From assembly GCA_019637195.1 (NCBI GenBank), contig JAHBWA010000019.1, positions 1 to 64,000 on the forward strand: a stretch of DNA of 64,000 nt, in the 5' to 3' direction. Position numbers and translations under genes: made by a program. Shown piece by piece: positions 1-7,708 of this stretch (position 1 is its first letter; each line of letters begins with the position of its first letter). Below the pieces are notes generated by a model. It did no database searches. It was not told where the DNA came from and saw nothing but the letters and a program-made list of their open reading frames with translations. Origin of the DNA: Labilithrix sp. (GTDB lineage: Bacteria; Myxococcota_A; Polyangia; Polyangiales; Polyangiaceae).

Positions 1-1
1 G

Positions 2-142
2 CTCATCGGGATCATCGGCGAGCTCGTCAAGCTCACCGACTACTCGGGGGGCGTCGACGTCCTCGTGTTCCTCGTGCTCATCCTCGTGCTCCTGGTGCGG
101 CCTGCCGGCCTCCTGGGCTCGACGCGCACCGAGAAGGTCTGA
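2..142 (+). CDS. Branched-chain amino-acid ABC transporter permease, C-terminal end (partial)
   Basis: Only the last 46 residues are in the window; the gene enters from the left edge and stops at TGA 140-142. The visible part is one hydrophobic helix (VLVFLVLILVLLV) followed by RPAGLLGSTRTEKV. The tail VRPxGLLG is typical of LivH/LivM-type inner-membrane permeases, which import leucine, isoleucine, valine or related amides with an ATPase pair and a periplasmic binding protein. The family call rests on this short tail alone. The other transporter genes would lie to the left, outside the window. Confidence 0.65.
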   Translation, partial: LIGIIGELVKLTDYSGGVDVLVFLVLILVLLVRPAGLLGSTRTEKV

Positions 143-191
143 GCGCGCCGCGAGGCAGCTCCGCAGCGCCCACCGCGGTGTTCGCCATGGC

Positions 192-207
192 GGCACCGCC
201 GTTGCAA
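192..207 (+). promoter_or_regulatory. Candidate sigma54 promoter (-24/-12)
   Basis: GGCACCGCCGTTGCAA keeps GG and GC exactly 10 bases apart and carries the TTGCA of the consensus TGGCAC-N5-TTGCA. The predicted start of transcription is near 217, just before the GGAGGT Shine-Dalgarno at 218-223 of the lipoprotein at 231. The same block with the same spacing recurs at 852-867. No enhancer-binding regulator is visible nearby. Confidence 0.55.
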
Positions 208-230
208 CGCGCAGCGCGGAGGTGTTCGCC

Positions 231-671
231 ATGGGGTGCGCCAGTCGGTGCCTTCCGATCGTCTGCGGCGCCGCGGCTCTGCTCGCGGCGCCGGCCTGCA
301 AGCGGGACCGCGCGGAGGACGAGCGCGCGAGCGCGGCCTCGAAGACGACCACGAGCAGCGCCGACGTCGCCTCGATGGCCAAGGCGACGAGCGAGCGCCT
401 CGCCGAAGCGCGCTGTCGCCGCGAGGTCTCGTGCCAGCAGGTCGGACCGTCGCGCCGTCACGAGAGCCTCGAGATCTGCCGCGGTCTCTACGCGTCGGAT
501 GTGATGCGCGAGGTCGGCCCGTCGGCGTGTCCTCGCGGCCTCGATGAGGCCCAGGTCACCCGATGTGTCGCGGCGATCGACCAGGCGGGCTGCCTCGATC
601 CCGTCGGCACGCTCGAGCGGCTCGAGGACTGCCGCGCGAGCAAGCTCTGTCTCTCGGCCGCGGCGCCTTGA
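231..671 (+). CDS. Small Cys-rich lipoprotein, paralog A
   Basis: This 146-aa protein begins with a hydrophobic signal ending in the lipobox LAAPAC, so it should be lipidated and exported. After a Ser/Ala/Thr-rich linker comes a core with eight regularly spaced cysteines (RCRREVSC, EIC, SACPRG, TRC, AGC, EDC, KLC) that probably form disulphides. The core aligns over its whole length with the next gene, including the endings KLCLSAAAP and ELCLKSAAP, so the two are tandem duplicates. ATG 231 was chosen over GTG 222 because GGAGGT lies 7 bases before it. Myxobacterial lipoprotein families of this kind (DUF6184-like, from memory) have no known function. A sigma54-type promoter lies directly upstream. 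Confidence 0.8.
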   Translation: MGCASRCLPIVCGAAALLAAPACKRDRAEDERASAASKTTTSSADVASMAKATSERLAEARCRREVSCQQVGPSRRHESLEICRGLYASDVMREVGPSACPRGLDEAQVTRCVAAIDQAGCLDPVGTLERLEDCRASKLCLSAAAP

Positions 672-851
672 GAGTCGACCCGGCGAGCGTCGGTCAGAGG
701 GGCGCGCGGCGTGAGGTCGCCGCGTGCGCCCGCGCCGCCCGCACGTGGCGGAAGGCACCGTTCAGCTCGCCGCGCGCCGGCCGCCGCCGCGGCAACGCCG
801 GCGCGATTTTTCGTGTCGGCTCCGGCGTTTCGCGCCGCTCGCGCTCGCCAG

Positions 852-867
852 GGCACCGCGGTTGCAA
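852..867 (+). promoter_or_regulatory. Candidate sigma54 promoter (-24/-12), second copy
   Basis: GGCACCGCGGTTGCAA again has GG-N10-GC and TTGCA. It is followed at the same distance as the first copy by CGCGGAGGT and the start codon at 891. Conservation of the promoter block and its spacing, while the surrounding bases have diverged, suggests it is functional rather than a leftover of duplication. Confidence 0.55.
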
Positions 868-890
868 GGTGCCACGCGGAGGTAACGCTC

Positions 891-1382
891 ATGCTCAGTC
901 TTCGTAGTCTCGTTCCGTTTGCGTGCGTCGGTGCAGGGATCCTCGTGGCCGTCGGCTGCAACCGCGACCGCGAGCGAGGCACGCTCGATCACGACCGCGC
1001 GCCGGCCACCGGCGAGAGCCACCCGACCACCCAGGGCGAGCCGAGCGGCGTCACGACCGTCACCGGCGCCGGCGTGGTCGCGAACACCAGCGCGATCGAC
1101 CGCATCGTGGCGGCGCGCTGCCAGCGCGAGGCGAACTGCAAGAACATCGGCGCCGACAAGAAGCACGTCAGCGAGCAGGCCTGCGCCCAGAAGCTCAAGG
1201 CGGACATGAAGGACGATCTGAACGCGAACGAGTGTCCGCGCGGGATCGATCAGAAGGAGCTCAATGACTGCCTCGGCGCGATCCACAAGGAGGAGTGCAA
1301 CAACCCCATCGACTCGATCAGCCGCCTCGCCGCGTGCCGCACGGGCGAGCTCTGCCTGAAGTCCGCCGCGCCGACGCGGTGA
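891..1382 (+). CDS. Small Cys-rich lipoprotein, paralog B
   Basis: A 163-aa protein with signal peptide and lipobox LVAVGC, a Thr/Gly/Ser-rich linker to about residue 70, and a core with eight cysteines in the same order as the gene at 231-671 (ARCQREANC, QAC, NECPRG, NDC, EEC, AAC, ELC). ATG 891 is preceded by GGAGGT at 878-883. It is predicted to be an exported lipid-anchored protein. Its own sigma54-type promoter implies that both copies are regulated together but transcribed separately. No enzymatic motif is visible. Confidence 0.8.
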   Translation: MLSLRSLVPFACVGAGILVAVGCNRDRERGTLDHDRAPATGESHPTTQGEPSGVTTVTGAGVVANTSAIDRIVAARCQREANCKNIGADKKHVSEQACAQKLKADMKDDLNANECPRGIDQKELNDCLGAIHKEECNNPIDSISRLAACRTGELCLKSAAPTR

Positions 1383-1538
1383 TCGGCGCGGTTCCCGCGC
1401 CCCCTCGAGGCGCCGGCGTGTCCCCGCGCCCGCGGGGGCGCCGCCTGTCGGAGCACGGCCGCGTCACTCGGGCCCTCGACCATCGGGGCCGCGTGACGAC
1501 GCCACGCAGACAAACGATCTCCGTCAGCGAGCGCGCCC

Positions 1539-1593
1539 GCGAATCCCGACTCGCGAATCCCAACTCGCGAATCCCAACTCTCGATCCCGACTC
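1539..1593. repeat. 14-bp tandem repeat
   Basis: Three full units of the form GCGAATCCCRACTC (1539-1552, 1553-1566, 1567-1580) are followed by a 13-base variant (1581-1593) and then decaying copies up to about 1630. The repeat lies between genes. Confidence 0.8.
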
Positions 1594-1710
1594 GCGAGTC
1601 CCGGCCCGGGATCCCCCGCTCGCGAGTCACGATCGCGCTCGCAGACCCGATCACGACGCGCGCCAGTCAATGTGGATGACATGCGCCGCCCACGCCGCTG
1701 GGTAGCCCGG

Positions 1711-1739
1711 TTGACGGTTCAGTCCGAGGACGCTATTTC
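1711..1739 (+). promoter_or_regulatory. Sigma70-type promoter, possibly giving a leaderless mRNA
   Basis: TTGACG (1711-1716), a 17-base spacer and TATTTC (1734-1739) form a good -35/-10 pair. The predicted transcription start falls at about 1746, which is the A of the ATG of the next gene. The purines CGAGG directly abut the ATG and are too close to act as a Shine-Dalgarno. Confidence 0.5.
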
Positions 1740-1745
1740 GCGAGG

Positions 1746-2519
1746 ATGGGTCGTCTCCTCACGTGGGCTATCGTGGGCATTCTTGCGTCGCCGCTCGTCG
1801 CGTGCGGAGGCGAGGCCGACGAGGGCTCGGCCTGCTCGTTCGAGGCATGGGAGCAGTGTCCGAAGCCCTCGGCCGAATCGCTCTCGATGCCCTGGCCCGA
1901 GCTGAGGGCGCGGCTCGCCGCGCTTGCAGACGCGACGGAGGAGGGTGTGGCGGCCCCCGAGGCCTGGCACGTTCCTCTGACGCGCATCGACGTTCTCCAT
2001 GACGCGCCGTTCATGAAGGACTGGTCGGGGCCCGTGTCCCAGCAAGACAAAGAGCGCCGCTCCTTGACGAGGCAGGACGTCGACGCGACGTTCGCGGGGT
2101 TGTTCAACGCGCTGGCAAATCTCCATCTCAGCCGCAGCAAGTTCAACGTCAAGGAGGCCGTGGACAGCGCGCGCGAGGCGGAGAAGGCCTTCGCAACGCT
2201 GAAGGCGGAGAGCTTGTTCCAGGATCCGTTCGGTCGGCCGGAGCCGCGCACGACGCTCGTCTCGTATGCCCGCGGGGCCACAGTCCTGCAGTTTCTGGTC
2301 CGGACCGCGGACCAGCGTCGTCGGATCGCGGACGACGCGTCGGCCTTCCTCAACGAACGTCTGGGGGAGTGGGAGGAGATGCAGCGCGGTCGGCTCGCCG
2401 GCAGGCCCGAGGCGGAGTTGCAGGCGGCCATCGACGAGTTCGGCAAGCCGGAGATCGCTCGACTGGTCACCGCTTGGCGCAAGATCGAGGCCCTCGACAT
2501 TCGTCCCATCAGCGAGTGA
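1746..2519 (+). CDS. Hypothetical lipoprotein
   Basis: A 257-aa protein with a short signal peptide and lipobox PLVAC (Cys20), followed by an acidic GGEADEGS linker. The rest is a soluble, mostly helical sequence rich in Arg, Glu and Ala (for example LFNALANLHLSRSK and EWEEMQRGRL), without a motif I recognise. It is predicted to be exported and lipid-anchored. The start ATG coincides with the transcription start expected from the upstream promoter. It stands alone, with no close neighbour on the same strand. Confidence 0.7.
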   Translation: MGRLLTWAIVGILASPLVACGGEADEGSACSFEAWEQCPKPSAESLSMPWPELRARLAALADATEEGVAAPEAWHVPLTRIDVLHDAPFMKDWSGPVSQQDKERRSLTRQDVDATFAGLFNALANLHLSRSKFNVKEAVDSAREAEKAFATLKAESLFQDPFGRPEPRTTLVSYARGATVLQFLVRTADQRRRIADDASAFLNERLGEWEEMQRGRLAGRPEAELQAAIDEFGKPEIARLVTAWRKIEALDIRPISE

Positions 2520-2574
2520 TCGGACGACAGCCGGTTCTCCCTGCGCGTCGAGAACGGCGCCGGGAGAGCACGAC

Positions 2575-2610
2575 GACGCGGCGCCGTAGACCGGCGACGC
2601 GGCGCCGTAG
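2575..2610. repeat. Short direct repeat after the lipoprotein gene
   Basis: GACGCGGCGCCGTAG occurs at 2575-2589 and again at 2596-2610, a 21-base period. It lies in the 165-base gap between two convergent genes. No clean terminator hairpin was seen there. Confidence 0.6.
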
Positions 2611-2684
2611 GCCGACGAGCCGCGCCGAGGCAACCGGGCCCCGGCGTTCGGGGCCCGGCGCGTCGCGCACGTCGGCGGGGAGGC

Positions 2685-3209
2685 TCAGGCCGGCGAGCCC
2701 GCCCCGAGCGCGTTGCGGAGGCGCTGGACCGCGTCCGGCGTGAGCGAGCTCTGCATCAGCTTCGCGCCGGCGAAGCGCGCGAGCTCTCGCTCGAGCGCGT
2801 CGTCCTTGACGTGGCTGACGAGCAGCGCGAGCGCCGAGGTCCCGGGCGACAGCGACGTCTCGAGCTCCTTGACGGTCGCGTCGGGGATGCCGATGTCGAT
2901 GAGCTTGGCGGTGAGCGCTCCGATGCCCGCGCTGAGCGCGCCGCCGACGACGGTGCCGACCGGACCGGCCACGAGCGTGCCGATGAGCGCGCCCCAGAGG
3001 CCGGAGCGCGCGGCGCCCTCCGCGGGCTTCACGTCGACGGTCTCCGTGACATGGCTGCGGCCTTCGGCGTTCTTGTCGAGGAAGACCGCGTCGTGGAGCA
3101 GGATGCTCTGCTCGGTCTGGAGACGCTGGAACGCGAGGAACGCCTCACGCGACTTCAGCGGAGAGTCGAACGCGATGACGAGGAGGTGGTTCGGTTCGGT
3201 CTGGCTCAT
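2685..3209 (-). CDS. DUF1269-type protein with glycine-rich membrane segment
   Basis: A 174-aa protein. Residues 8-60 form a small alpha/beta domain (LLVIAFDSPLKSREAFLAFQ) of the kind found in DUF1269 proteins. Residues 71-105 are a Gly/Ala-rich hydrophobic stretch (GALIGTLVAGPVGTVVGGAL) resembling a glycine zipper that may insert in membranes. The C-terminal third (GTSALALLVSHVKDDALERE) matches the usual DUF1269 ending. The molecular function of the family is not known. The gene stands alone and converges with the lipoprotein gene at 1746-2519. Confidence 0.8.
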   Translation of the reverse strand: MSQTEPNHLLVIAFDSPLKSREAFLAFQRLQTEQSILLHDAVFLDKNAEGRSHVTETVDVKPAEGAARSGLWGALIGTLVAGPVGTVVGGALSAGIGALTAKLIDIGIPDATVKELETSLSPGTSALALLVSHVKDDALERELARFAGAKLMQSSLTPDAVQRLRNALGAGSPA

Positions 3210-3315
3210 GGTCGCAGCAGTCTTGCCAATCGACCGGGCTTTGCAAGCGAATCGGGCGAATTCGTCGGCGCTCGCGTCGGCTCGCGCCGACGTCGCGCGC
3301 GCCCGACGTCCGCGC

Positions 3316-3439
3316 GCCGGGTGTCAGCGCGCCGAGTCGGACGCACGCCGGGTGTCAGCGCGCCGAGTCGGATGCACGCCGGGTGTCAGCGCGCCGAGTC
3401 GGACGCACGCCGGGTGTCAGCGCGCCGAGTCGGACGCGC
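3316..3439. repeat. Four 31-bp tandem repeats spanning the 3' end of a gene
   Basis: The unit starts GCCGGGTGTCAGCGCGCCGA and is present at 3316-3346, 3347-3377, 3378-3408 and 3409-3439, nearly identical. The fourth copy contains the stop codon (3417-3419) and last codons of the DoxX-like gene on the minus strand. The other three copies repeat that coding end (DSAR-stop) downstream of the stop. Confidence 0.9.
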
Positions 3440-4178
3440 GCGCGGCGGTCGAGGTGCGGTGTCGATCGACCATGAGCGTCGCGAGGACGACGAGGAGCAT
3501 CGTCGGGAACACGTAGAACGCCGGCGTATCCCACGCGGCGCCCCGCGGACGGTACACGCCGCCGGTCGTCGCGCACGCAGCGAGGTAGAGCGCGATGGTC
3601 ACGATCCCCGAGCGCTGCCAGAGGCGGGCGTCGATCGAGGGCTCGGCGGTGCGTACGGGTTCGGTCGGGCGCACGGGTTCGGTCGGGCGTACGGAGTCCG
3701 GTGTGCGTCCGGCGGCGGCGCGCGTCCCGTTCGCGCGGCGCGCCGCGAGGACCGCGCGCCAGGTCGGCCAATCCCACGCGAGCAGCGCCAGCGTCGCCAG
3801 CCAGAGCAGGGTCACGACTATCGCGGTGGGGTAGACCCGCGTGCTCCAGCAGAAGGCCAGGATGGTGGAGAAGATCGGCGCTGCGAGCAGCGCGCCGAGC
3901 GTCGCGAACCGCTGCGTGACGAGCAGCGTCGCCGCCGCGAGCTGCGTGGCGCCGACGAGCTGATAGAACGCACCGGTCGCGTGGAACGCGTGGAGGAAGT
4001 CGTGGAACGCTCCGTGGAGGTGCGGGTCCGTGAACGGCTCGGCGAGCACCTTCTTGAGCCCGGCCGGGAAGAGCGCGAACCCGACGAAGATGCGCGCGAC
4101 CGCGACCGTGAGGTGGAGCGATCGCCGGCGCCTCGCGCGGCGGACGAGATCGTCGAGCTTCGTCGTCCAGGTGGCCAC
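3417..4178 (-). CDS. DoxX-like integral membrane protein
   Basis: About 253 residues from the chosen GTG start, with five hydrophobic segments (RIFVGFALFPAGLKKV, LGALLAAPIFSTILAFCW, AIVVTLLWLATLALLAW, GIVTIALYLAACAT and FPTMLLVVLATLMV). The first helix with its GFALFPAGLKK loop, and the overall layout, recall the DoxX family; DoxX proteins sit in the inner membrane and are linked to redox or quinone-related functions. A loop near residue 170 contains VRPTEP twice and a variant, caused by a DNA repeat at about 3650-3700. The frame stays open far upstream but codes there for unlikely Arg-rich sequence, so the start is uncertain; no good Shine-Dalgarno is visible. Confidence 0.6.
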   Translation of the reverse strand: MATWTTKLDDLVRRARRRRSLHLTVAVARIFVGFALFPAGLKKVLAEPFTDPHLHGAFHDFLHAFHATGAFYQLVGATQLAAATLLVTQRFATLGALLAAPIFSTILAFCWSTRVYPTAIVVTLLWLATLALLAWDWPTWRAVLAARRANGTRAAAGRTPDSVRPTEPVRPTEPVRTAEPSIDARLWQRSGIVTIALYLAACATTGGVYRPRGAAWDTPAFYVFPTMLLVVLATLMVDRHRTSTAARASDSAR

Positions 4179-5037
4179 GAGCCGGGACGCTACGTCGCGC
4201 ACGGAGCCGTCGCAAGCGCGTGCGCCGCGGCCGTCGAAGCGGGGATCGCGCGCGGCGGTCTGGCTTCGGCTCGCTGCGGCCCAAGCCGCCGGGCGTCGTC
4301 GCCAAGCCTGCACGCCGAGCGAGCTCGCCGCGCTCGTAGCGTTCTTCCGTTCGACGGCCCCCTGGGCGAGGACGTGCCCGTCGCCGAGTGGTCGGCCGAA
4401 GTCAGCGTGGGGTGCGACCAGCGCGTGTTTGGCGACGGCAGCGGAGCGACCTGGCCTCCCATCGTGACGAAGTCGACCGGATCGATTTCGTCGACCGTGG
4501 CGGCTGCATCGAGCTCGCGGGCGGCAGCGACGTGCGCGGGCGTTTGTGTCATCAGGCCGAGGCGTGTCGCGTGACCGCATCGCGAGCGCTCGGCCGAGCT
4601 CGCGTTGGCGAAGGTCGACGCAGCGACGCGCGGGGCGAGAGGGACGCGGTGTGTCCCGGCCTCGCCGAGCACGCGCCGTCCTGCGCGAACACCCAGTTCA
4701 CCTTCGAGCCCCCATCCGCGCCCAGGCATCACCGGGCGAGGATCGCGCGACCGTCTCCAAGCGGCGCTCCCGAATCGGCGCCCGGGTACGACATCCTAGG
4801 GAAGAATCTCCGCGACCCGGCGTAAACGAGTCCGGACGGTCCCTCGGTGGGGAGCCGGATCGAAGCTGTCATCGCCAACGACCGTCGCTCTCGCGGTCGC
4901 CGGCCGGCACCTCTGCGATCGGCGTGTCCGTCCTGCTCGTCGACGACGCGTGCGCCTTCGCCACGCGGACGTCGGCGTGCGCTTCGAACCCGCATCGCTC
5001 GAGCGCGCCGGCGCTCGCCCCTCTCTTGGAGCTCGTC
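4179..5037. other. Long gene-poor region, possible decayed coding remnant
   Basis: No intact gene was found in these 859 bases. On the plus strand, 4360-4480 reads in one frame as plausible protein (GEDVPVAEWSAEVSVGC, then FGDGSGATWPP). From about 4460 to 4710 a different frame takes over (DRIDFVDRGGCIELAGGSD, then CANTQFTFEP). Both have high G/C at third positions, which would fit a frameshifted, decayed gene. The opposite strand is also open from 4732 to 4190, so the reading is uncertain. The last 200 bases before 5038 hold nothing recognisable. Confidence 0.3.
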
Positions 5038-6678
5038 ATGAAGAAGATCCTCGGTCTCGCCGCGATCCTCGCGCTCTCGTCACCGCTCGCCTGCGCGGCG
5101 GACGCCGACGAGAGCGTCGAGAGCGCCGACAGCGCGCTCGACGGCGCGAAGATCCAGCAGCTCGGGACCATCGCCTACGGCGAGACGCGGACCGCGACCT
5201 ACTCGAACCCGCTCCGCTACCGCGCCTTCAAGATGACCGGCACGAAGGGCGATCAGGTCCGCATCGTCGTCCGGTCGACGACGGGCGGCGCGCCGATCGC
5301 GTGGCTGCTCGGGCCCCGCTTCGGCGTCGTCGCGACCGACGACCGCAACGGCGAGAGCGCGAACACGGCGACGGTCACCAAGACGCTGGTCACGACGGGC
5401 ACCTACTACGTCGCGTTCCGCGAGATCGATCTCGCCGACTCGACCTTCGAGGTCAGCGTCTTCGACGACCGTCCGGCGCCGCCTCCTCCTCCGCCCCCGC
5501 CGCCTCCTCCGCCCACGCCCGACGGCGATGTCTTCGATCCCGCGTGGTGCTCCGGCGCGGATCTCTCGAAGGCCGACCTCGTCGCGCGCTTCCCGCTCGC
5601 CGCGAGTGAGGTGAGCCTCGGCCCGATCCGCCTCCGCGCCAAGACCCGCCTCTGCCAGGATCAGACCGGGTGCCAGGACTGGGAGAACGCGAGCGAGATC
5701 CCGTTCTACAAGGTGACGTGGAGCGGCAGCCGCTACACGACGAGCGCGCCGCAGACGATCGCGCTGCCGGCGACGGGCACCGCGGAGCTCTCGATCGCGA
5801 CGAGCTCGACGGCGATCGCCCTCGAGGTGGGCGGCCTCTCGCTCGGGAGCTCGACGTCTCTGTCGAATACGCCGTCGTGGGACTTCCGGATGCCGACGCT
5901 CGGCGGCGCCTCGGTGCAGGTCGGGAGCTGGCTGCCGTCGACCGGCAGCTACCTCTCCTTCTCGCGGAAGAAGATCACGAGCACCTGCATCCAGGCGCTC
6001 TCGACGGGGCGCGTCTACAACGCGAACGGCAACGGCCAGTACACCGAGATCGCTGCCTCGCTCTACGGCAGGTACGACGTCCCCGTGCCGCCGGCGCCGC
6101 CTCCGGCGCCGACGAACACCGTGTTCGATCCGTCGTGGTGCGGCGGCAATCCGATCACCAAGAGCGAGGCGCTCGCCAAGTTCCAGCCGGCCGCGACGAC
6201 GGCGGTGCTCGGCACGGTGCAGCTCGACGGTCGCAAGCGCGACTGCCACGATCAGACCGGCTGCCGGGCGTGGCAGGCGACGACGTCCCTCCCGTTCTAC
6301 AAGGTCACGTGGAGCGGCAGCCGCTACACGACGAGCGAGGCGCGCTCGCTGACGACGCCGTCGACCGGTGACGCGACCCTCTCCGTCACGTCGAACACGA
6401 TCGCGATCGACCTCGGGCTCGACGACTACCCGACGCTCTCGCTCGGCAACTCGACGTCGATGTCGAACGCGCCGTCGTGGGACTTCCGGATGCCGACGCT
6501 CGACGGCGCCTCGGTGCAGATCGGCAGCTGGCTCCCGTCGACAGGCAGCTACCTCACCTTCGCGCAGAAGAAGGTGACGAACCACTGCCTCCAGGCGCTC
6601 TCGACGGGCCGCGTCTACGCGTCGGCGAACGACGGCCGCTACACCGAGTACACCGCGTCGTGGAGCAGCGAGTACTGA
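5038..6678 (+). CDS. Secreted protein with beta-sandwich domain, polyproline linker and two tandem modules
   Basis: A 546-aa protein. Signal peptide at residues 1-21 (KKILGLAAILALSSPLACA), probably cut by signal peptidase I. Residues 40-145 resemble a bacterial pre-peptidase C-terminal type beta-sandwich (TGTKGDQVRIVVRSTTGG, TGTYYVAFREID). Residues 147-158 are twelve prolines. Two homologous modules of about 180 residues follow (about 165-345 and 362-546), each starting VFDPxWCxG, with CxDQTGCxxW, PFYKVTWSGSRYTTS and SWDFRMPTL in common, separated by a second Pro/Ala linker. The paired cysteines suggest disulphides. I do not recognise the module; binding to a surface or polymer is possible but unproven. 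ATG 5038 follows GGAG. Confidence 0.8.
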   Translation: MKKILGLAAILALSSPLACAADADESVESADSALDGAKIQQLGTIAYGETRTATYSNPLRYRAFKMTGTKGDQVRIVVRSTTGGAPIAWLLGPRFGVVATDDRNGESANTATVTKTLVTTGTYYVAFREIDLADSTFEVSVFDDRPAPPPPPPPPPPPPTPDGDVFDPAWCSGADLSKADLVARFPLAASEVSLGPIRLRAKTRLCQDQTGCQDWENASEIPFYKVTWSGSRYTTSAPQTIALPATGTAELSIATSSTAIALEVGGLSLGSSTSLSNTPSWDFRMPTLGGASVQVGSWLPSTGSYLSFSRKKITSTCIQALSTGRVYNANGNGQYTEIAASLYGRYDVPVPPAPPPAPTNTVFDPSWCGGNPITKSEALAKFQPAATTAVLGTVQLDGRKRDCHDQTGCRAWQATTSLPFYKVTWSGSRYTTSEARSLTTPSTGDATLSVTSNTIAIDLGLDDYPTLSLGNSTSMSNAPSWDFRMPTLDGASVQIGSWLPSTGSYLTFAQKKVTNHCLQALSTGRVYASANDGRYTEYTASWSSEY

Positions 6679-6709
6679 GCGAGCGCGTGAGGCGCCCGTC
6701 GTGACGGCG

Positions 6710-6778
6710 GGGCGCGCCGGAGCCGGCCACGCCGGATGGGCGGCCGCGCCGAACGGGGCGGGCGCGCCGGAGCCGGCC
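6710..6778. repeat. 19-bp direct repeat between convergent genes
   Basis: GGGCGCGCCGGAGCCGGCC occurs at 6710-6728 and at 6760-6778, exactly 50 bases apart, in the 118-base gap between two converging genes. It can fold on itself and may contribute to termination, but there is no T-run. Confidence 0.6.
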
Positions 6779-6796
6779 GCGCAGCGCGAGTGGCCG

Positions 6797-7699
6797 CTAC
6801 GACGCCTTCGGGTGCGAGGGCGGCGCGAGGTCGGGGCGCACGATGACCTTCTCCTCGCGCGGAGGTCGACCGTCCTCCGCGTGCCTGCCGCTCGAGACGC
6901 TCTCGACCGCGTCGACGAGATCGTCCGGCCCGAGCTCCTGCACCGGGTTCTTCTCTTCGTCCTCGAGGCGCATCGCTTCGAGGACGAGGGCTCCGACGGA
7001 CGCGCGCGGCGCCGGCAGGCTCCGGCTCTCGCGGGGCTGGAACGAGAAGCGCCCGGCGCGCCACGCCAGCACTTCTCGCAGCACCTCGAGCGCCGGCCTC
7101 GGCGCCCCCGCGACCTCGGTGCTGGCGAACAGGCCGTCGGTGAGCGTGAGCGCCGCGCGCTTGCCGCTCATCGCGACGACCTCGATGAGCCCGCTCCGCC
7201 GCTCCATCTCGAACATCATGAGCAGGCTCGCCAGCGGGAAGGCGGAGAGATCTCCGCGGATGGCCGCGGCGACAGAGGTCGACGAGGGCGCGCCGTCGAC
7301 GTCCCGGCCGTCGAGCCTCCGCGCCATCGCGATCAGCGCCCCGACCTGCGCGACGATGTCGTCGTTCGAGATGGGACGGTCGAGGAAGACATCTGCACCT
7401 ACGTTCAGGGTTTGGGCGCGGACGCTCCGGTCCTCGGTCAGGTCGCCGACGAAGAGGATCGGGACCTTCGAGAGCGCGCCCGCCTCGGTGCGGACCTTCC
7501 GCGCGACCCAGGCGCCGTCGATGTCGGGGAGCTCGGGGCTGAGGACGATGCAGTCCGGCACGGTCTCGCTCGCCTTGCGAAACCCGACGATCGCCTCACC
7601 GCAGGCGTCGACGACGTAGCCTTTCTCCTGAAGGGCGCGGACGAGGGCGCTCGCCACCCACTCGTCCCCGTCGATCACGAGCACGCGGCCCCGGATCAC
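6797..7699 (-). CDS. Pseudo-receiver protein with DUF4388 (PATAN-type) domain
   Basis: A 300-aa protein. Residues 1-120 have the fold pattern of a response-regulator receiver, but the key residues are changed: Ser54 is where the phosphorylated Asp should be (CIVLSPELPDIDG), Gly85 replaces the switch Thr/Ser (ILFVGD) and Arg108 replaces the conserved Lys (FLDRP). The acidic start is reduced to IDGDE. Residues 145-245 match DUF4388 (GDLSAFPLASLLMMFEMERRSG, FSFQP), a domain common in myxobacterial signalling. The protein probably works by protein contacts, not phosphorylation. The tail is charged. It is 9 bases from the next upstream gene on the same strand and may be co-transcribed with it. Confidence 0.85.
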   Translation of the reverse strand: MIRGRVLVIDGDEWVASALVRALQEKGYVVDACGEAIVGFRKASETVPDCIVLSPELPDIDGAWVARKVRTEAGALSKVPILFVGDLTEDRSVRAQTLNVGADVFLDRPISNDDIVAQVGALIAMARRLDGRDVDGAPSSTSVAAAIRGDLSAFPLASLLMMFEMERRSGLIEVVAMSGKRAALTLTDGLFASTEVAGAPRPALEVLREVLAWRAGRFSFQPRESRSLPAPRASVGALVLEAMRLEDEEKNPVQELGPDDLVDAVESVSSGRHAEDGRPPREEKVIVRPDLAPPSHPKAS

Positions 7700-7708
7700 T
7701 CGTCGTAT

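Larger units (their letters stand above)
1383..1745. other. Gene-free stretch with tandem repeat and promoter
   Basis: No convincing coding sequence was seen in these 363 bases. They contain a 14-bp tandem repeat at 1539-1593 and, near the right end, a sigma70-type promoter for the gene at 1746. The rest is GC-rich sequence without recognisable elements. Confidence 0.6.

Noticed and set aside
3316..3439. Regular 31-bp repeats as a possible CRISPR array
   Set aside because: Units are directly head-to-tail with no spacers, and no cas genes are nearby.
5476..5514. Twelve-proline run as a possible frameshift or sequencing error
   Set aside because: The frame and domain structure continue intact on both sides, and codons mix CCT, CCG and CCC.
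5080..6585. Open frame opposite the two-module secreted protein
   Set aside because: Its Arg/Asp-rich translation has no motif, while the plus strand has a signal peptide and two homologous modules.
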